Of a DNA stretch of 6,085 bases, positions 1 through 6,085 are shown piece after piece (positions within the stretch are counted from its first letter, which is position 1; every line of letters begins with the position of its first letter). The stretch is from Gemmatimonadota bacterium (GTDB taxonomy: Bacteria; GCA-2686955): assembly GCA_026991065.1 (NCBI GenBank), contig JALXCG010000407.1:1-6085 (forward strand), written 5' to 3'. The position numbers were made by a program, and so were the translations under genes. Below the pieces are notes generated by a model that made no database searches, was not told the origin of the DNA, and saw nothing but the letters and a program-made list of their open reading frames with translations.

Positions 1-40
1 CTCCTGCCCCACGCGGCTATTGAGCCGCGTGGGGCAGGAG
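1..40 (-). terminator. Perfect 18-bp inverted repeat, probable intrinsic terminator of the operon
   Basis: Positions 1-18 and 23-40 are exact reverse complements around a 4-base loop (19-22). The stem is very GC-rich. Read on the minus strand, the 5' arm encodes the last residues of the DUF218 protein and the TAG stop (17-19) straddles the loop and the 3' arm. This position at the end of the last gene fits a Rho-independent terminator. The T-run expected after the stem on the minus strand would lie left of position 1 and cannot be seen. On the plus strand no T-run follows position 40, so termination in that direction is unlikely. Confidence 0.6.
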
Positions 41-835
41 TGACGCGGGCCACACCCAGGCCACCGGAAAACCGCTGTCGCCCGGCGCAACCTGCAGCGA
101 TTCCGGCTCCACCCGCACCTCGCGCAACGCCCCCGGGGGCTCCAGCATCACCGGATCGGGGCGAAAAACGCGGGCATAGAGATAAGCGATCACCTCGGCG
201 ATCACAATCCGGGTCCCCTGGCTGGTGGTCCACCAGTGGGAAGGATCGTAGGAAGTGGGAGGCACCGCGATCGACCCCAGGAGCAGCCGGTCACCCAGTA
301 CCCGCTCGAACGCAAACCAGGAGCGCCGCGTATGGGGGCCGAGCGAAAGCAGATCGACAGCGTCCACCTGGCGCCCGCTGATCTCCAGCCAACGCCCGAA
401 GGTGAGCGCGGAGTTGTAGGTGCGCTCGCGCACAGTCGCCGGCACCGGCAGTGCCAGCACCGAATCGGGATCGAGTCCCATCAGAACCAGGCGATCCGCC
501 GCCAACTCCGCCGCGGTTCCGTAGCGGGCCAGTTGCGTCCCCACTTCGAGCGGCACACCGACCGTCACAATCTGCTGATAATCATGGGTACGAAACTCCC
601 GCAGTGCCACTGCCAGGGCGTGGTCCGGTACCCAGCCGTCGATCACCAGAATCCCCCGGTGAATCGGTTGCGAGCGCGAAAGATAGGGATCGATCGCCGC
701 CAGCGCCAAGCGCAACAGAAGAAGCAGCAAAGCCAAGAGCAGCAGCGCGCCGCGCCAGGTCGGCACCCAGAGCAGCCGGCGCCGAAACAGGGCCCACGAA
801 CGTGACCGAGAGGGAGCAGATGCAGGGGGGCTCAC
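17..835 (-). CDS. Membrane-anchored DUF218 (YdcF/SanA/ElyC-like) family protein
   Basis: This 272-residue protein has a basic N-terminus (R10-R20), one Leu-rich transmembrane segment at about 29-47, and then a domain expected to face the periplasm. The DUF218 signature is recognisable: GILVIDGWVPDHALAVAL (61-78) resembles the first strand and loop of YdcF/SanA-type proteins, ERTYNSALTFGRWL (137-150) matches the conserved T-x-N-x-A helix, and LGPHTRRSWFAFERVLG (165-181) matches the H-x-R-R-[ST]-x-x-x-F motif. Characterised relatives SanA and ElyC in enterobacteria affect envelope integrity and peptidoglycan or lipid-linked glycan assembly, but their biochemistry is unsettled, so only an envelope role is inferred. 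A tail of about 48 residues (224-272) extends beyond the domain. The GTG start at 835 gives a GTGA overlap with the GH31 stop; the first in-frame ATG (residue 119) is far too late. The frame is open upstream to 1102, but that stretch lies inside the GH31 gene and looks non-native. No Shine-Dalgarno is visible. The last codons form one arm of a perfect hairpin. Confidence 0.82.
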   Translation of the reverse strand: MSPPASAPSRSRSWALFRRRLLWVPTWRGALLLLALLLLLLRLALAAIDPYLSRSQPIHRGILVIDGWVPDHALAVALREFRTHDYQQIVTVGVPLEVGTQLARYGTAAELAADRLVLMGLDPDSVLALPVPATVRERTYNSALTFGRWLEISGRQVDAVDLLSLGPHTRRSWFAFERVLGDRLLLGSIAVPPTSYDPSHWWTTSQGTRIVIAEVIAYLYARVFRPDPVMLEPPGALREVRVEPESLQVAPGDSGFPVAWVWPASLLPHAAQ

Positions 836-2640
836 TGAAGCGAATCCGAGATCGGCGGCCAGGGGGCGTCGAAGTCGGTCGCGGCCGGCGGCGGACCGGT
901 CACCTGCGGCGCCAAGACCTCCGGCAGCAGCTCCGCGTCGATGCGAACCTCTCCCTCGCCGATCACCCAGAGCGTTTGAGCGCCATACCACCAGCCACGG
1001 GTCACGCCGGCGCCGCTCTCGTCCGCCGGTTGCATCCGGCGCGGAACGGCGCCACGCGCATCCTCGACCCGCTGCGGGCGGGTCACGCCGCGCAGCGCCC
1101 AATGCGTCGCGCCAGCCGCTCCCTCCTGCCAGAAACGCCAGCCGCTTCCGGCCCGCTCATAACCGGCCCGGCGCATCTCCTCCGGCGTCCAGTAGCTCAC
1201 CTCCTCGGCCGCCGCACCCGGCCGGGCAACCAGCAGGAACTCGGTCCCCGGCGGCAGCAGCGCCGCCTCCAGCCCGGGGATCTCCGGCCGCGCCCGCAGC
1301 GGGAGAATCGAGCCCTCCCGCTGAAAAAGCGGCAGTTCCGCCAAGGGCACGCGCCGGTAGGCCAGCGAACCACCCCGGTGCACCTCGCCGTTCCACCAGT
1401 CGATCCAGCGACCGAAAAGCGGAAAACGGATCCAGCGCCCCGGTTTTTCGGTCACCATCGGGGCGACGAAGAGATCGTGCCCAAGACGATAGTTCCAGGT
1501 GCCGGGCATCGGCTTCACCACCGGCTTTCCGGCGGCCCAGGCGGCTCCGCCGGCACTCATGAAGTAGGGCAAGAGCGCCTCGTGCAGCTCCACGAATCGG
1601 CGGTAGATCTCCAGCGTCTCCTCGTCGAAAGCCCAGGGCCGGTGCTCTCCGCTGCCGCCATTCTCCATCAACGGCATCAAAGCCCCCATCTGAGCCCAGC
1701 GCAGCAGCACCTCCTTGCTGCGCCCGAGCGGCTGCCGATCGTTGTTGCCGAAGCCGCCGATATCGGAGCCGATGTTGACATAGCCGCACCAGGCGGAATG
1801 GAAGAGATTGCTGAGCGCGATGCGCAGCCCGCGGAAGCTCCCATCCTGGTCACCGACCCAGCCCGCCCAGAGCACATCGTGGGGGCTGAAGGGCCAATAG
1901 AAGAGCCCGTCGGCCGAATCCACCGGCCGTGACATGATCAACCGCTCGTCGCCCAAACGTTCACGGGTGTAGTAGAAAAAATCGCGGTAATAGAGGTTGG
2001 CATACTCCCGCGGACGCAGGGGCCCGCCCCAGCCGCGCGGTACGCCGAGAAGAATGGTCAGAAACTCGGTGCCATCGGTCTTCCAGCCGTCGATGCCGAG
2101 ATCCAGCACCGGGTCCATCAGCCCGTGCCAATAGGCAAGCGCGGCGGGATTGGTGTAGTCGAGAAAGCTCCCCTCCCCCTTCCACCATTCGATGGTGCGT
2201 CCATCATTCAGAAAATAGCCGGCAGCCTCGGCCTCGGCATAGTTCGGGCTGTCGACGTTGATCATCGAGGTGATCCAGAGCAGCACCCGCACATCCAGCG
2301 CATGGAACTCCTCCACCATACCGGCCGGATCGGGATAGAGCGCGGGATCGAACACAAAGGTGTTGTAGCCGGTCTCCCACGGTGAATCGATGATCACCGC
2401 GCCCACCGGCACCTCCCGTTCCAGATAGCCCTGCACCAGCGCCAGCGCCGACTCGCGCGTCCCCTCGTTCTCCCAGACCCAGTGGTGATGAACCCACTCC
2501 GGCCATGGGGGTGCCGGGTCTTGCCGAGTGGCGGCGACGGCGCTGCCGGCTCCCGCCCCCAGTCCCGCCAGCAGAACCCACACACTCAGCCGGTGGATCT
2601 CGCATCTTCCGATCATCATCACGCGTTCCCTCATTGTCAT
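832..2640 (-). CDS. Secreted glycoside hydrolase family 31 enzyme, substrate unknown
   Basis: The 602-residue product looks like a retaining alpha-glycosidase of family GH31, probably periplasmic or secreted. Residues 1-36 form a signal peptide (hydrophobic about 18-34, AVA before likely cleavage at 36/37). The catalytic TIM barrel appears to begin almost at once (WPEWVHHHWVWEN, 46-58) and runs to about 365. GIDGWKTDGTE (182-192) carries the predicted nucleophile D189, aligning with FKTDFGE of E. coli YicI. WVGDQ (261-265) carries the predicted acid/base D264, and SDIGGF (292-297) is a typical GH31 motif. Residues about 372-580 should be the C-terminal beta-sandwich domains. Two features are unusual: the N-terminal beta-sandwich of most GH31 enzymes is missing, and the usual M-R-x-H substrate-binding motif reads M-E-N-G (325-328). 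The start is the ATG of an ATGA overlap with the dinB stop, preceded by GAGGAGAAGG. An ATG two codons later is possible. Assignment to GH31 is strong; the substrate (glucoside, galactoside, xyloside or other) cannot be read from the sequence. Confidence 0.9.
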   Translation of the reverse strand: MTMRERVMMIGRCEIHRLSVWVLLAGLGAGAGSAVAATRQDPAPPWPEWVHHHWVWENEGTRESALALVQGYLEREVPVGAVIIDSPWETGYNTFVFDPALYPDPAGMVEEFHALDVRVLLWITSMINVDSPNYAEAEAAGYFLNDGRTIEWWKGEGSFLDYTNPAALAYWHGLMDPVLDLGIDGWKTDGTEFLTILLGVPRGWGGPLRPREYANLYYRDFFYYTRERLGDERLIMSRPVDSADGLFYWPFSPHDVLWAGWVGDQDGSFRGLRIALSNLFHSAWCGYVNIGSDIGGFGNNDRQPLGRSKEVLLRWAQMGALMPLMENGGSGEHRPWAFDEETLEIYRRFVELHEALLPYFMSAGGAAWAAGKPVVKPMPGTWNYRLGHDLFVAPMVTEKPGRWIRFPLFGRWIDWWNGEVHRGGSLAYRRVPLAELPLFQREGSILPLRARPEIPGLEAALLPPGTEFLLVARPGAAAEEVSYWTPEEMRRAGYERAGSGWRFWQEGAAGATHWALRGVTRPQRVEDARGAVPRRMQPADESGAGVTRGWWYGAQTLWVIGEGEVRIDAELLPEVLAPQVTGPPPAATDFDAPWPPISDSLQ

Positions 2641-3845
2641 CGCGCCTTCTCCTCTCGCCCTCGGTCGCGGGCGGAGAGAAGACGCGCCGGGCCGATCGCC
2701 CCTTCGCCGAAACGATCCCGAATCGAGTCACTGACCCGATCCAGCGCGGAGCCGGACGACCCCGGATCCTCGAAGAGCGAGATCTGCGCGCTCTCATCGA
2801 AGCCACTGACGGAGACACCGATCAGGCGCACCGCCCGGCCCCGGTTGGCGGCCAACAACTCCCGCAGCGGCGCTGCCGCGCGCTCATAGATCTCGACCGT
2901 CGAGTCGGTGCTCCAGGAACGGGTGTCGGCACGCGTCAACGTGCTGAAGTCGCTCCAGCGCAGTTTCAACTGAACCGTCCGCCCGCGCAAGCCCGCCTTG
3001 CGCACCCGCCGCCCCAGTTCATCCGCCAACCGCAGCAGGGTTTGCTCAAGTCGGTCGCGATCATCGCAATCGGTGGAGAAGGTGGTCTCGTGTCCCAGCG
3101 ATTTGGCGGCGCTGCGGCGCTCCACGGGACGCGGGTCCTCGCCCCGCGCCAGGGCCCGCAGATGACCTGCGCGATCCCTCCCCAAGCGCCGCTCCAGCAA
3201 CATCTTGGGAGCGTCCAGCAGGTCCTCCACCCGGCGCAGGCCGAGGGCGCCCAACTCGCGCCGGAGCTTGGGCCCCACGCCCCACAAGCGTTCCAGGGGC
3301 AAAGGTCGCAGAAACGCCTCTTCGGTTCCCGGCGGGACCACCACGAACCCGCGCGGCTTGCGCAGATCCGAGGCGATCTTGGCGACCGACTTGGTGGTCG
3401 CCACGCCGATCGAAACCACCAGTCGCTCCTCCTCCCAGATCCGGCGCCGCAAGCGCCGTCCGATCGTCGGGCCATCCCCGAAGAGCCGATAGCTGCCGCT
3501 CACGTCCAGAAACGCTTCATCGAGAGAAAGCGGCTCCACATCCGGGGTGAAGTCGCGAAAAATCGCCATCACCCGCCGCGACACCTCCACATAACGCGCC
3601 ATTCGGGGGCGCAGATAGACGCCCTGCGGGCAGCGCTCCCAGGCGCGCGAAATCGGCAATGCCGAATGCACGCCAAAGGCCCTGGCCTCGTAGGACGCGG
3701 TCGACACCACCCCACGACCACGCCCGCCGCGTGGATCAGCCCCGACGATGACCGGTTTCCCGGCCAACTCGGGCCGATCCAACACCTCTACCGCGGCGAA
3801 AAACTGGTCGAGATCGGCGTGGATGATGGCGCGGGCGGGCCTCAC
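2637..3845 (-). CDS. dinB: DNA polymerase IV (Y-family translesion polymerase)
   Basis: This 402-residue protein is a cytoplasmic Y-family polymerase that copies past damaged or distorted template bases with low fidelity. The palm begins with IIHADLDQFFAAVE (7-20): D11 is the first metal ligand and F16 aligns with the steric-gate residue F13 of E. coli DinB. SYEAR (51-55) and SLDEAFLDVS (107-116, with catalytic D109 and E110) are diagnostic. A helix-hairpin-helix-like segment, LWGVGPKLRRELGALGL, lies at 188-204, followed by the little-finger domain (about 245-350). QISLF at 354-358 fits the beta-clamp-binding consensus (QLxLF), and a roughly 44-residue basic tail containing IRDRFGEGAI follows, as in many bacterial DinB proteins. 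The GTG start at 3845 is chosen because it places the catalytic core at the usual N-terminal position and overlaps the upstream stop by 4 bases (GTGA). The open frame extends upstream to 3965, but those 40 residues do not resemble DinB. No Shine-Dalgarno is visible, so translation probably depends on coupling. No LexA box was recognised. Confidence 0.95.
   Translation of the reverse strand: MRPARAIIHADLDQFFAAVEVLDRPELAGKPVIVGADPRGGRGRGVVSTASYEARAFGVHSALPISRAWERCPQGVYLRPRMARYVEVSRRVMAIFRDFTPDVEPLSLDEAFLDVSGSYRLFGDGPTIGRRLRRRIWEEERLVVSIGVATTKSVAKIASDLRKPRGFVVVPPGTEEAFLRPLPLERLWGVGPKLRRELGALGLRRVEDLLDAPKMLLERRLGRDRAGHLRALARGEDPRPVERRSAAKSLGHETTFSTDCDDRDRLEQTLLRLADELGRRVRKAGLRGRTVQLKLRWSDFSTLTRADTRSWSTDSTVEIYERAAAPLRELLAANRGRAVRLIGVSVSGFDESAQISLFEDPGSSGSALDRVSDSIRDRFGEGAIGPARLLSARDRGREEKAR
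2645..2654 (-). promoter_or_regulatory. Strong ribosome binding site of the GH31 gene, inside the 3' end of dinB
   Basis: The minus strand reads GAGGAGAAGG, with the AGGAG core (2649-2653) ending 8 bases before the ATG at 2640. It decides for this ATG over the one at 2634 (14-base spacing) and over the two later ATGs. It lies within the last codons of dinB and is the only strong Shine-Dalgarno among the three overlapping junctions, so GH31 translation may be partly independent of dinB translation. Confidence 0.75.
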
Positions 3846-5947
3846 GGGATGATGCGACAGGCGTCCGCCGCCACGCGGGTAGTGCCGTAGGCTTCGCCGG
3901 AAACATCGATCACCGCCACAATGTTGCGGCCGTTCTGGAAGCTGTGGCGCCCGAGTGAAACCCACTCCTCGTAGTACTGGTTCTGGTTGACCCGGTAGGG
4001 GCCGGTCCAGCCGCCGCTGGTCTTGATGTAGTAATTGGCGCTCTGGGTGGTGGCGTAGTTACCGGGAATGTGGACCTGGACTTCGAACGAACCGGCGCTG
4101 GTATCGAAGAGCCAGGCGGCGGCGTTCTCATAGGGCATGGAGGTGATATTCCAGGTCCAGCGCGTCGACCCGCCGTAGCCCCAGCCACTGGCCAGCCACC
4201 ACTGGGAGAGCGGCCCCACCAGGCGGAAATTGGGGTCATCGTTGTCGATGATGGTCTCGGAACCGCCGCCACCGTCGCAGTCGGTGGTGGGCCAGCCGCC
4301 ATTCTGGTTGGTCCAGAAGCTCTCGTCGCCGGAGCAGGCACCGGCGAAGGGATCATCGTAGGGGTAGCCGTAGCGCTGCACCTCAAAATGGAGGTGGGGG
4401 CCGGAGGAGTTCCCGGAAGTGCCGCTCTGCCCCACGTGGTCGCTGCAGAGCAGACTGGAAGCGGAAGTCGGCGTGCCGTTCTGCAGATGCGCGTAGATGG
4501 TGCTCGCGTCGCCGTGATCCAGCTTGATCATGTTGCCGAAACCGCCGCAGTCGGTGTTGCCGATCCAGCCATCGCCGAAACCGTCGCAGCGCTGGCTCAC
4601 CGCGCCGTCGGCTCCGGCATAGACCTGGGTCCAGCGCGGCGCCGCGATGTCGGTGCCACGATGCCCGTTGTAGGTAAAGCTGCCGCACTTCCAGTCGAGG
4701 ATTCCTCCGCCCGCGTCGTTGTCGTAGTAGCCGGTATAACCGGGATGGTAGGAGAGGGGGAAGCGGAAGGTGGTCGCCCCCAGAAAACCGGGATCGGAGA
4801 GCGGAGCAGCCGTGGCGACCGGCATGGGATCGGTCGCGGCCGCCTCCTCCACCCGCGCCAGGAGCGCCAGCGCGGCCGGTTCGACCGCCCCCGCGACAGC
4901 GACCGGTTCCGCCCCTTCCGCGGCACCGGCGCGAAGCGGATCCACACTCGCCGCGAAGTGCTCGATCACCACCTCTTCCTGCTCGAACCGGGGTGGATCG
5001 AGACGCACCAGCGAGCTGCTCCCCGCCGCATCCGTGCGCTGAACAAGCAGATCTCCCGCGGCCGTGAACGCCGGCTTCTCACCGGCGCCGAGCGAGCGCG
5101 CCGAACGCGCCCCGAGATCCGCCCACCAGATCTCTTTCCGCCCCTCGAAAACGGCGCACCAGGCGTACGAATCACCGTCGGGAGCGATCACCAGCTGACC
5201 GTTGGAGGTCGGAATCCGCCGCCGTCCCTGCTCCTCGATGGCCGGCTGCGGTTCAGCTCCGGGCGCGGCGATCCGCCAGTAGGCGGCGATCCCGGTGCGG
5301 GCGCCGCTGGTGAAGAGAATCGTGCCGTCGGCCAGGCCGCGCGGACGGGTATCGTCGACCCCATCGGTCCAGCGCTGCACAGCGCCGCCGGCAATCTCAA
5401 TCGCTTCGATGCAGAGCCGTCCGGGGAACGCGCCTCCCGCGTCGCGGCAGCGGGTCACCAGCAGATGTTCGCCGTCGGCAGTAAAGGCGGGATCACCGGC
5501 GCCCTCCAGCCGCAGCAGGGTGCGCCCACCGGCCACCTCCCGCACCTCGACCGCAAAGTCGGTGGTCCAGATCGCCAGCCGGCGCGCGTCGGGCGAGAGC
5601 ACCGCATCCACCACCCGCGGCTCCGCCTCCAGGCAGCGCGGCGCGGCGGCGGAGTCGGCGGCAAAGAGCCAGAGATCGGTGCCGCCGAGTGCGTCGCCAT
5701 GCGGCCGGGGGAGCGCGGCGCGGCGCACGCCGAGCAGCAGCACCTCCCCACCTGCGGTGCGTGCCGCCGAGCGCGGCGCGCGAACACCGGCAAAGCGCAG
5801 CACCGCACCTCCATCGATCACATACGCCGAATCGCCGTCGCCATAGGTCGGCAGCGACTCAGCCGGCGCCCTCCCGGCGCCAGCCAAGAGCAGCAACGAA
5901 CAAGCACCAGCCCATAACCCCAACCCGTTACAACACCGAGGACGCAT
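3842..5947 (-). CDS. Secreted M23 (LytM-type) metallopeptidase with N-terminal beta-propeller and golvesin-like C-terminal domain
   Basis: The 701-residue product is probably an exported zinc endopeptidase acting on peptidoglycan cross-links or another peptide substrate. Residues 1-29 look like a Sec signal peptide: basic start, leucine-rich core (about 17-24), Ala-Pro-Ala before likely cleavage at 29/30. Residues about 35-325 contain repeated PD40/TolB-like strands (for example LSPDARRLAIW at 117-127, FTADGEHLLV at 155-164, IAPDGDSYAW at 254-263), suggesting a beta-propeller. An Ala/Pro/Glu-rich linker covers about 331-390. The M23 domain covers about 395-537 and has the full set of expected residues: zinc ligands H429 and D433 (HxxxD), H487 in YAHL, and HLH at 518-520 (catalytic H518, ligand H520). 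After a Gly/Asp-rich linker, residues 565-701 resemble the golvesin C-terminal-like domain. Six cysteines at 421-557 suggest disulfides. The start is fixed by an in-frame TGA at 5963-5965 and a GGAG 7 bases upstream. It is the first gene of the apparent operon, and its stop overlaps the dinB start. The enzyme family is secure; the substrate is unknown. Confidence 0.88.
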   Translation of the reverse strand: MRPRCCNGLGLWAGACSLLLLAGAGRAPAESLPTYGDGDSAYVIDGGAVLRFAGVRAPRSAARTAGGEVLLLGVRRAALPRPHGDALGGTDLWLFAADSAAAPRCLEAEPRVVDAVLSPDARRLAIWTTDFAVEVREVAGGRTLLRLEGAGDPAFTADGEHLLVTRCRDAGGAFPGRLCIEAIEIAGGAVQRWTDGVDDTRPRGLADGTILFTSGARTGIAAYWRIAAPGAEPQPAIEEQGRRRIPTSNGQLVIAPDGDSYAWCAVFEGRKEIWWADLGARSARSLGAGEKPAFTAAGDLLVQRTDAAGSSSLVRLDPPRFEQEEVVIEHFAASVDPLRAGAAEGAEPVAVAGAVEPAALALLARVEEAAATDPMPVATAAPLSDPGFLGATTFRFPLSYHPGYTGYYDNDAGGGILDWKCGSFTYNGHRGTDIAAPRWTQVYAGADGAVSQRCDGFGDGWIGNTDCGGFGNMIKLDHGDASTIYAHLQNGTPTSASSLLCSDHVGQSGTSGNSSGPHLHFEVQRYGYPYDDPFAGACSGDESFWTNQNGGWPTTDCDGGGGSETIIDNDDPNFRLVGPLSQWWLASGWGYGGSTRWTWNITSMPYENAAAWLFDTSAGSFEVQVHIPGNYATTQSANYYIKTSGGWTGPYRVNQNQYYEEWVSLGRHSFQNGRNIVAVIDVSGEAYGTTRVAADACRIIP

Positions 5948-6085
5948 GAGACCACTCCATCTTCATTCCAGGCTGAAATCTGCCGGAAAAACGGGGCCGT
6001 GATTGAGAATCGCACAACAATTCTGACCTCTTGTCGATGGATTGACCACCCCCCCGACGCAAAACCGGTTCGCCGCCCCCTTCCC
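5948..6085 (-). other. Non-coding upstream region of the operon
   Basis: These 138 bases precede the first gene and hold no convincing reading frame. The operon promoter is expected here or just beyond the window edge. Apart from the ribosome binding site, I see only a run of seven C (6049-6055) and a short AACCGGTT palindrome (6063-6070). No convincing -35/-10 pair, operator or riboswitch was recognised. Confidence 0.4.
5955..5958 (-). promoter_or_regulatory. Ribosome binding site of the M23 peptidase gene
   Basis: GGAG on the minus strand sits 7 bases before the ATG at 5947. An in-frame stop at 5963-5965, with no ATG, GTG or TTG codon between it and the ATG, supports this start. Confidence 0.7.

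Noticed and set aside
836-1102. Upstream extension of the DUF218 frame to an ATG at 1102
   Set aside because: It would overlap the GH31 gene by about 270 bases. The added residues are Arg/Gly-rich and unlike any signal or membrane segment, while the GTG at 835 gives a clean 4-base overlap and places the membrane anchor at the N-terminus.
451-1932. Plus-strand open frame of 493 codons opposite the GH31 and DUF218 genes
   Set aside because: It crosses the junction of two real minus-strand genes and shows no family motif or ribosome site.
2505-3890. Plus-strand open frame of 461 codons opposite dinB
   Set aside because: It is antisense to a confidently identified DinB and spans its junctions. 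The composition (Pro, Arg, Gln, His) is typical of a reading shadow.
3846-3965. Upstream extension of the DinB frame to an ATG at 3965
   Set aside because: The 40 extra residues overlap the end of the peptidase gene and precede the point where the conserved DinB N-terminus begins.
5890-5902. Possible lipoprotein signal (Cys at residue 16) in the M23 protein
   Set aside because: The residues before C16 (A-G-A) do not fit a lipobox, and the hydrophobic core continues after the cysteine. A standard Sec signal cleaved after Ala-Pro-Ala fits better.
4070-5917. Plus-strand open frame of 615 codons opposite the M23 peptidase gene
   Set aside because: It is fully antisense to a gene with clear motifs. 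Its translation is low-complexity, Arg/Gly/Ala-rich and has no recognisable domain, as expected from GC-rich codon bias.
6009-6037. Possible sigma-70 promoter on the minus strand: TCGACA, 17-base spacer, TGCGAT
   Set aside because: The -35 is reasonable and the spacing ideal, but the -10 matches only three of six consensus bases. Such a match is expected by chance.
1-6085. Search for CRISPR arrays, tRNA/rRNA genes, insertion sequences or a defence system
   Set aside because: No regularly spaced repeats, RNA-gene signatures, transposase motifs or recognised defence genes were seen. The DinB and peptidase genes alone do not suggest one.

Overview
The window carries four tightly packed genes, all on the minus strand and transcribed from the right end toward position 1. 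In transcription order they are a secreted M23-family metallopeptidase with a beta-propeller and a golvesin-like C-terminal domain (5947-3842), DNA polymerase IV DinB (3845-2637), a secreted glycoside hydrolase family 31 enzyme (2640-832), and a membrane-anchored DUF218 (YdcF/SanA/ElyC-like) protein (835-17). Every junction is a 4-base stop/start overlap (GTGA, ATGA, GTGA), so this looks like one polycistronic, translationally coupled operon. About 138 bases upstream of the first gene are non-coding. A perfect 18-bp inverted repeat spans the end of the last gene and is probably the operon's terminator.

The DNA is strongly GC-rich, with heavy use of G/C third positions. This produces long but spurious antisense reading frames across the whole window. 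Two of the proteins have Sec signal peptides and one an N-terminal membrane anchor. An M23 peptidase together with a SanA/ElyC-like protein suggests a diderm bacterium with a periplasm. The architecture and composition fit a high-GC environmental lineage such as Myxococcota, Gemmatimonadota or an Eisenbacteria-like group. No ribosomal RNA or other taxonomic marker is present, so this placement is a guess.

Three of the four products act outside the cytoplasm or at its membrane: a peptidoglycan-type peptidase, an alpha-glycosidase-fold enzyme and a DUF218 envelope protein. Together they suggest an envelope-maintenance or glycan-processing theme. The cytoplasmic translesion polymerase between them is the odd member. 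I see no mobile element, CRISPR array, tRNA, rRNA or recognised defence system. The points most worth a second look are the coupled gene set itself, the GH31 enzyme that lacks the usual N-terminal beta-sandwich and has an altered active-site motif, the three-part M23 protein, and the perfect hairpin that holds the last gene's stop codon.
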